In this document: in pieces, positions 12,101 through 21,100 of the stretch | Layout: each line of letters opens with the position of its first letter | How positions within the stretch are numbered: position 1 is the stretch's first letter | Assembly (NCBI RefSeq): GCF_009712475.1 | Contig: NZ_VCJO01000022.1 | Location: forward strand, 1 to 58,631 | Length of the DNA stretch: 58,631 bases | Direction: 5' to 3' | Origin: Micromonospora sp. CP22 | Lineage (GTDB): Bacteria > Actinomycetota > Actinomycetes > Mycobacteriales > Micromonosporaceae | Program-made: the position numbers and the translations under genes | The notes under the pieces: model-generated | Database searches by the model: none | Seen by the model: the letters and a program-made list of their open reading frames with translations, nothing else | Told to the model about the DNA's origin: nothing

Positions 12101-15100
12101 GCAGTTGTTGCCCCGACCGGGCCGATCCGGCCCGCCGTCGTTGACCAGTTGTCCGTACGGGTGGGTGGACGGATCGGCGAAGACCGCGTACCCCTGCGGG
12201 GTGGCCAAGCTCGCCGCGAGGTCGTCCTGGAAGCGCGGGTCTTCCAGCGGTGCCAGCTCACCCGGGCCGAAGCGCCGGCTCTCCGGCAACGGCTGGGTGG
12301 CGGTGGCCGGGCCGTCCGTCGCTACGCTGCCGTCATGGCCACGCCCGCCGACCTCTACGCCGCCATCCTCGCCGACCCCGACGACCTCGACCTGCGGCGA
12401 CGCTACGCCGACGCCATCGAGCCCACCGATCCCGAGCGCGCCGAGCTGATCCGCCTCGACATCAACGGAATCCGCAACACCCGGGAGGTCATGCTCCTGC
12501 ACCGGCGGACCCACCCGCGCCTCGCCGAGCCCGTCGCCCATCTGCTCGTCGACTGGCGGATTCGCAACGGCCTGATCGAGTCGGTGACCATGACCGCTCG
12601 TGCCTTCGTCGACCACGGCGCGGCGGTCTGGGCCCACCATCCCGTCCGCCACCTGGTCCTGGTCGAGGCCGCCGGACTCATGCCGGACGTCGCCCAGGCC
12701 GCCTGCCTCGACCGTCTGGTCGCCCTCGACCTGCGCGGAAACCCGATCGGTGACGACGGACTCGCCGCGCTCGTCGACTCCCCGCACCTGGGCCGGCTGC
12801 GGTGGTTGGGCCTGGCCCGCTGCGGCATCGGTGCGGCCGGAGTTGAAGCCCTGGCCGCCACTGACAACCTGCCCGCCCTGCGCTACGTCGACCTGCGACG
12901 CAACCCCGTCGAGGTCACCGCCCGAGGCCACGGACAGGACATCGACGGGAAGCCCATCTCCGTCGAGCTGCCCCCGCTCGGGCAGGAACTGATCGCCCGG
13001 TACGGCCCCCTGCCCTGGCTCGACGTCCAATGGGGATGGCACTGGCTCGGTGTCGGCTGGGAGGAGGTGTGAAGACGGTAGGGATTCCGGAGACGTCGAG
13101 GTCCCAACGGTACCGACGGTGACCGGGCCGTCCGTCGCTACGCTGCCGTCATGGCCACGCCCGCCGACCTCTACGCCGCCATCCTCGCCGACCCCGACGA
13201 CCTCGACCTGCGGCGACGCTACGCCGACGCCATCGAGCCCACCGATCCCGAGCGCGCCGAGCTGATCCGCCTCGACATCAACGGCGGAAGTACGCCACGA
13301 CGTCTGCTGCTCCGGCGCAGAGTCGGACCGCGACTCGCCCGTCCGATCGCGCACCTGGTCGACGGTTGGCAGGTGCGGCGTGGCTTCGTCGAATCGGTCA
13401 CCATGCGGGCCGACGCCTTCCTCAGCCACGGTACCGAGGTCTGGGGCAGCGTTCCCGTCTGTCACCTGGTGCTGACCGACGTCACCGGACGTTGCGCCGA
13501 CATCGCCGCGTCGCCCCTGCTGAAGACTCTGGTCGGCTTGGACCTGGGTGGCAACCCCATCGGTGACGACGGCGTGCGGCAGCTCACCGGTTCCGGGTTT
13601 CTGGGCCGACTGCGGTGGCTCGGGCTGTCCCGCTGTGACATCGGCGCCGAGGGGGCCGAGGCGCTGGCCGCCAGCCGTAACCTCCCCCGCCTGCGTTACG
13701 TCCAGTTCGACCGCAACCGGGTCGACATCCTGCCGTACGGCATCGGTCAGGACATCGACGGCAGACCGATCGGGGTCGAGATGCCCGCTGTCGGGCAGCG
13801 TCTGCTCGACCGGTACGGACCGCTGCCCTGGCTCGACACCCGCTGGGCCTGGGAGGGGCCCCCGCGATACCACGACGTCTGAGGCGTCCGGACCAGACCG
13901 GGGACCGCCCCCGGTCGGGCCGTCGCCGGTGGCAGCAGGCGGCATCGGCCGATTCGCCTCGGCGATCCGTTGCGCGTGGAACCGGATGCTGGGCGCGATG
14001 CCTCGGGAGTCGACCGGCAGGGCCGCGGCCTGGCGCCGGACTGCATCCTCCACCGTCTCGTCGACCCTGCTGATGAGCGGACCGGCCACGCTCGCTGCTC
14101 CCAGAATGCGCAGCTGACCACTGCCGTCTCGCAGCCCCAGCACATCGGCGGGTCCTACCGGTGCGGTGGCTGGCCCTTCGATGGGGGCAAGGTCCACGTC
14201 GGCAACCAGGTTGGCGACACCGCCCGGGAACTCGGCCGCCTGGCCGATCGAGAGGACCACCCGGTCGTACGTCTGTCGGCTGCCGTCGGTGAACTCCACC
14301 TGGAAGCCGCCGTCGACGGTGTGCCGGAGGCTGACGATCTCCCGCAACGACCGATCGACCTGGCTCTGCACCGTGTCGGCGTAGGCACCGACGTCGGGCA
14401 GCGTGTTCCGCCGGTTGTAGCCGCCTCCGAAGCTGTGCCGCAGGCGCGCCTCCGCGTCCTGGACAGGATCGCCGGTGAGCTGGTCCGGCGGCGGGTCCAT
14501 CGCGCGGGCCGACCAGTCGACGCTCGCGGCGGGCGACGCCACGGCCTGCTCGATGTCCCAGGCGCCGGACGCGCCCGCGCCGAAGACGAGCACCCGATCC
14601 CCGGGACGGTAGGCGTCGGCGAGGTTCTGCCCGCCGAAGTCGACAGGTGGCGCGGCGGGGCGGGGATCCCGGAAGGACCCGTCCGGAGCGACACCCAGCC
14701 GGGCCCCGACCTCGGTCGGCACGGCTCCGGGGTCCACCGGCGTGCCGTCAGGGTCGAGCACCTGACCGGTGGTGACGTCCACGGCGTACCCGGAGGTCGG
14801 GTCGACCACCAGCGGGTCGGTGGGTCGCCCGCTCAGATCCGCCAGCAGCGGCAGATCCGACCGGCCGGCACCGGGGCCGCCGAGAACCGCTCGTACGCCC
14901 GGAGGCACGCTCTCCGGTGCCACCGGATTGCCGTCCGGGTCCTGGAACCGCACCGCGTCGCCGGAGCGGTCAACGCGGTAGCCGGTGCTCGGATCGACGT
15001 AGGTGCCGGTGGTGTCGGCCGGGACGCTCGGCACTCGGGACGGGCCCGGGCCGCTGGCGATGTCGACGGAGGAGGTGTAGAAGTCCTGGCCGTTGACGGT

Positions 15101-18100
15101 CACTCGGAAGTTGGCGCCGTCGGGCCAACCCGTGGCGTCAGCCGGCCGGGGTGTGATCGAGGTCGCGGTGCCCTGGTAGGTCGGCATCCCGGCGAGCGCG
15201 CGGGCCGCGCCCACCGCGTCGGCGAAGACGTCGGAGGGGGTGAACTGGGTGCCCTCCTGCGCCAGGTCGCTCGGCTGGAACGGCAGGCCGGGGATCTCCA
15301 GCTCCGACGGGACCTGCCCCATCAGCAGCGCCTGGCGTTCCGCCCACGGGTCGTGCCCCTGCGAGATGCAGAGCACCGGCGGCAGACCGTGGCCGGCGTC
15401 GGCGGGAGCCCCCATGGTGACGAAGTCGGCGGTCGCGGCCCAGCCACCACCGATGACGAGTCGGTCGAAGACATGGTCGGGTGCCACGCCCAGGGTGGCG
15501 TCCACCCTGGCGGTCAGCGCGAGGTCGGCCTGGTCGCGCAGCGCGGTCGCCTGTTGGGCCCAGGCGCGGGCCTCGGCGCGGACGGCCGACTGCGCGGCCC
15601 GGATGTCCGCCACGAGCTGCTGCCCGTCGCCTTGTGCGAGCCCGATGAGGCTTTCGATCTCGGTGGCGAGCGGGCCCAGGTGATGGTGGATCAGGTCGAG
15701 TCGGGCGCGGGCCGCCTCCGGCCCGACGACCGGCGTGTTGCTGCCGAGCCCGTGCACGACGTGCGTCGGCTGCTGTTCGAGGAGGCCGGAGGCGACCAGC
15801 AGGCTCAGTGCCTCGGCGCGTAGCTGGGCGGCGGTTCCGGGATCGGTAGTGGTGGCACTGTCGGCGAGCACCACCCGCAGCTCGGCCAGCTGACCGATGT
15901 CGCGTGCGGTCAGCACGCGGGTGCCGTCGCCCTCCGGACGGGCGCCCTCGGCGAGCGCGGTGGTCGCGTCGAACCGAACCCCTTCGGCCCGTAGCTGGGC
16001 GATGGTGTCCACCTCGGCGAGCGCCGCCGCCACCGCCCGCCGGACGTGATCCGGGTGGGCGCTCGTCGACACCTGCACGACGGCCCCGTCGGGGGTGTAC
16101 TGGACGTTGGCCACCGGTACGACCGACGCGTCCACCGCGACCGGGGTCAGCTCGATGCGTACCGGGTAGGGACCGTCGGGAGTGGTCAGGGTGACTGTGG
16201 CGGTGGCCGGGTCGGCGCTGGCCCCGTCGGGTAGTGGCCCGCTGGTCAGGGCCTCCTCGACCGCGATCGAGGTACGCCCGGGGTTGGGATCGAGGAGCGC
16301 ACCGCCGAAGGTCGTACCGGCCGCCGCCTGCCACAGGTCGGGGCCGTCCGGGTCGGTCACGCGCCCGGAGTTGCCCGGCGGCGGGCCGTCCACGCCGGGT
16401 AGCCCGGTGTCTGCGGCCGTGTCGGCCGGGGGCGTCAGGCCGTCGACTCCTGCGTCGGCCAGACCTGTCGACCCGTTATCCGGCCCTCCCTGCGGGCCTG
16501 CGTGTACTCCGTGATCAGCAGCGGTACCGGCAGACTCATCTGCGCGGTGATCACTCCCGTCTGATCGATGATGTAGCTCCCGTGGCCCAGCTGCCTGCCC
16601 TCCGCCCGTTCCTGTGGTGACAGCTGCTCCTTCGCCAGCCAGCCGAACTCGAACGGATGAAGCTCGATCTCGTTCGCCGTGCCCAGCAGGCGTCTGATCA
16701 ACGTCAGCGCCTCGTCCTCCGTCATCCGAAACCCTTTCCGCCATGATCTCCATCGACCACAGCGCATACGTCTGCGACAGGTACGCGGCTGGGGGCTGCG
16801 GCCACGTCGTCCCTCGTTGCGGATCCCACCAGACCGGCCCGTCGGCACCTTCCGGATACACCAGGACGAAGGCGTGTGAGTCCTGGACCTGCACCTGCCC
16901 GTGATCCAGGACGAGTTCACCGGTGCGGGGATCCGTCCTGACCCATTCGGCCACGACGAGGGCCGCAGAACCGGGACCGGCCTCCGCGACACGCTGGTGA
17001 AGCTGCGCGTACTGCTCGGCCACCGCCGCTCTGTGCTCGGCCGGTGTCGTCGGCAGTCCCTCCGACCCACCCGACCAGTCGACGCCGAGGAATTGCTCAG
17101 CTCGGTCGAGCCCACTCGCCTCGCCGGTCACCGTTTCGATCGAGCCGTCCGGGCGGACGTCCGGCCACCGGGGGAAGGACACCCGCGGATCGCCGAAGAA
17201 GCTGGACAGCGCCGAGAGCGAGGAGTCCAGACAGTTGTTGGCACGCCCCGGCTGGTTCGGTCCGCCGTCGTTGACCAACTGTCCGTACGGATGGGTGGAC
17301 GGGTCGGCGAACAGCAGGTACCCGTTCGGGGTGCGCAGGCTCTGCTCGACGTCCCACTGGTATGCCGGATCCTCCAACGGTGCCAGCTCGCCCGGCCCGA
17401 GCCGCCGGGTCTGCGCCAACCCGTGGTCGGTGTCGAGCGGCACCGTCGAGGGCTGGCCGCCGGGCGGCTCGGTGTTCAGGTCGCCGAGCGGCAGATCTCC
17501 GTCAGCTCGTCCTCCGTCGGCAACGGAACCGTCGCGAAGTGCGCCACCTGGCGCTCGGCCGTCGCCCGGTCGACCTGCTGGATCTCGTGGCGTTCCGGAT
17601 TCGCCCAGAGGATCGCCGCCGCCACGTCCGGCCGGAACGTCCACGCCCGCGTCGGCCGATCCCAGATCACCGCCTGGGTCGGCCCGGAACTGTCCGCCTC
17701 CGCTATCAGGTTGACCGGCGGGCCGTCCGGATCGTCCGGTCTCCGGAGGAGGAAGTATCCGAACGTCAGCGGTGCCATGCACGCCCCCCATCAGGTCAGG
17801 GTCCAGACCGGGCAGGTCGGACACGGCCAATCCTCGCGCGGCGAGCACGTCGGCGAACGTCAGGCCCTGCTGTCCGAGCCAGTCGAGGTACGCCTCACGG
17901 ATGCTCGCCTGCCGAGGGGAAGACATCCACTTCGCGAAGCTGGTGTCCTTCGGCGTGTCGAACCGGGCGCTGCTCATGCCTGACGGCATGCTCGCCGCGA
18001 TGCCGTTGGCCTTGTTGATCGCCAGGATGTCGAGGAACGCGTGTACGCGGGCGGCCGGTGTCTGCGCCGGGTCGCGCATCACCTCGTACTGCTCGTGGGT

Positions 18101-21100
18101 CTGTTTGCCGACGTTGTAGCTGGTTTCGGTCGGGAACTGCAGCTCGAAGGTACGCCCGGACGGCGCGGTCAACGTGCAGTTCAGACCGAAGAACCGGTTC
18201 CCCGGGTGCCAGAAGTTCTTCAGGTCCGTGACCTGGTAACCCTGCGCCTCCAAGGAGGTGAGCAGCGCGTCCACCGCCGGTCCGTACGCCTCGGACTCCG
18301 GCCCCCGCACCGAGAAACGCACCACGTCGTTGACGGTGTCCAGCGCCGAATCGATGTCGTACCCGAGTGGTTCCAGCTCGGTGCGGTACTTGCGGGCCAG
18401 CGACTCGGCGCCCTTGACCCGATGCTGCTCACCGAGCGTGCTGAGCGCATCCGTGCCGGTCAGCCCGAGCCGCGCGTTCACCTCGGCGTTGACGGTGTGC
18501 AGGTCGGCCAGGATCTGGTCGGCCGCCGTCTGCGCCTCGGCCAGGGCGTCGAGCAGAGTGGCCCGGTCGGCGTCCGGAAGCCCGTCCAGGTAGGGACTCG
18601 CGGCGGGATCGCTCTCCGGCGCGGTACCGGAGTCGCTCAGTCCGTCGGATCCGGGGCTGGCCAGACCTGCCGGCCGGTGATCCGTCCCTCCCGGCGTGCC
18701 GCCGCGTACCGCTTCATGATCAACGGTGGCGGCAGGCTGGGATGTACCGTCACCACTCCCGTCTGGTCGATGATGAAGACCCCCTGGCCCAGTTGCCGAC
18801 CCTGCGTCCGCTGTTGCGGCGAAAGCGTCTCCTGGGCTGCCCAGCCGAACTCGAACGGGAACACTGCTACCGGGTTGTCCGTTCCCAGCAGCCGGGTCAT
18901 CAGCTGCCGGGCTTCCTCCCTGCTCATCGACATGGCTGGGCTGCACCTCCATCGACCACAGGTTGTGCGTCAGTTCAACATAGTCGCCGGGTAGTGGATC
19001 GGTGGTGGTGCTGCCGAACTGCGGGTCCCACCACACCGGCCCGTCCGCGCCCTCGGGGAAGACCAACAGGAAGACGTGCTCACCGGCGGGTTGGGTGTTG
19101 CCGTCCGCGTCGAGCAGGGGATCCCCGGTGTTCTCGTCGAACAGGATCCAGTCGACGGCGACGACCGCCGCCGCTCCCGGCCCGGCGTCGAGAACACGCT
19201 GGTAGAGCTGCTCGTACCGGTCGGCCAACGCGTCCGACCGCTCGGCGGGCGTGACCGGCAGGGTGTCGCTGTCGCCGGTCCACTCGCCACCGATCCAGCT
19301 CTCGATCCGGTCGTAGCCGCTCAGTTCACCGAGCGTCGTTTCGATGCTGCCGTCGGTGAGCTGGTCCGGCCAACGCGGATACGACACCTGCGGATCGCCG
19401 TAGAAGCTGGCCAAGGCGGCGAGGACATTGTCGACACAGTTGTTGGCACGACCGGGCTGGTCCGGTCCGCCGTCGTTGATCAGCTGACCGTACGGGTGGG
19501 TCGAGGGGTCGGCGAAGACCGCGTACCCGTCCGGGGTTCGCAGACTGGCCTCGACGTCGTCCTGGTAACGCGGATCCTCCAGCGGGGCCAACTGCTCCGG
19601 CCCGAACTGGCGCGTGTCCGGCATCGGCCAGCCCTGCATGTCCGGCCAGACGCCCGGCTCGGGATTCCCGGCGGTGTTCGGATCCGGCTCGCCCTCCGGG
19701 CTCGGGCTGTCCGGCACCGCGTCCGGATCGCTCGGGTCGGGCAGCGTCCCGTCGGGGTTGTTCGGGTCGGCCGCTCCTTCCGGGTCATTCGGGTCGACAC
19801 CGGCGTCGGTGTCCTGGTCCCGTCCTCCGGGCGGCGAATCCGCGGTCGAGGCCGGCGGGACCGGAGCCGGCGTGCTGGCTCCGGGGGCGGTGTGACTGAC
19901 CGGGTCGCCTTCGGCATCCAGCACGATCGACCAGACACCGTCCACCCGTCCGGTGTGCAGCGGGCCGGTGGCGGAGATGATCTGGTTCTGGCCGTCGAGC
20001 CAGATGATGGTGCCGTCATGGTTGACGGCGTTCCAGGTATGCGCCCCGGTTCCGTCGTTCCAGCTAGTGACGATCAAGGCCGCAGAACCCGGACCTGCCG
20101 CGCGAAGGGCGTCGGCGACGTTGTCCAGGCCGCTTGTTCCGCTGCCCTCGTGCGTGAAGGGGGCCCCGAGCGCCTGCTCCTGCCGCGCCGTACTGCCCGC
20201 CTCTACGGCGGTAGACGGGGCAGTGGGAGCCGCCACCTCCGGCCGACCGAACCAGGTAGACAGAACGGAAAGTCCGACATCGGCACAGTTCGTGTCTCGG
20301 CCAGGCACGGTAGGCCCACCATCGTTGATCAATCCCGTCCACGGGCCACGTGGGTCCGGATGCACCAACGGTCGCCCGGTCGCTTGATCGCTTGGAACGG
20401 CGTCTTCCAACGCCTGCTGGTCCCTCGGGTCAGGCGGAACTAGACCCTGTGGCTGCCCGTAGGGGCGGCTGTCGCTGGGCAGCGGGCCAGTGCCCACTGC
20501 CCCCGGTACTGGTGGTTGATAACTGCTGACGTCCCGTTCCTGGTCCGCCACAGGCTCCACACCGAACTGTGGCAGGAAGTGCGCACACGATCGGCAAGGT
20601 GGTCGATAATGCCCGAGTTCATAAGTGACGCCGTCAGACCTAGCTGTCCTGATCTGGTGCGTGACGATCTTGGCGCCTTGCAGCGACTCCGAGGCGTACT
20701 GCTCGAAGGTGCCGGGCTTCCCCGCCTCCCGCCATTGCTGTTCAAGGTTGTAAAGCTGGTCGGAAACCAGGGCGACCTCGGCACACTTCCCGTGCCCACC
20801 GCCCACGCCGTCGGCGAGGCTCGCTGAAATCCGGTCCAGTGCGGCCTGCGCGAGAGGGTGCACCCGAGGTTGTGTGGGGGGTGAAGTGCTTCTGTCGGCG
20901 GTCATGCTGGTGTGCGTGGTGATGGTGCCGTTGGGCATCAGCAACGCGCCGGCCATACCGGGCTGCTTGCCCTTGGATATCGTCCCGGCCTTCACCTCCC
21001 GCCGGACAGCCTCGGCCAGGGTCCGCGACGCCTCGATCAGGGCGCGTTCCGCTTCGGGGCTGTTCGGATCGCCGTCGACCGACGTCGGATCCAGCCGCCA

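Noticed and set aside
13970..15823. 617-codon plus-strand frame opposite Rossmann module 1
   Set aside because: Same kind of antisense shadow. It begins just after LRR copy 3 but has no conserved motif, and the Rossmann module on the other strand is clearly the coding one.
15138..16334. 398-codon same-strand frame over Rossmann module 1
   Set aside because: Unlike the nested immunity ORFs it does not start at a module end, has no ribosome site and is Gly/Arg-rich; a shadow of the module.
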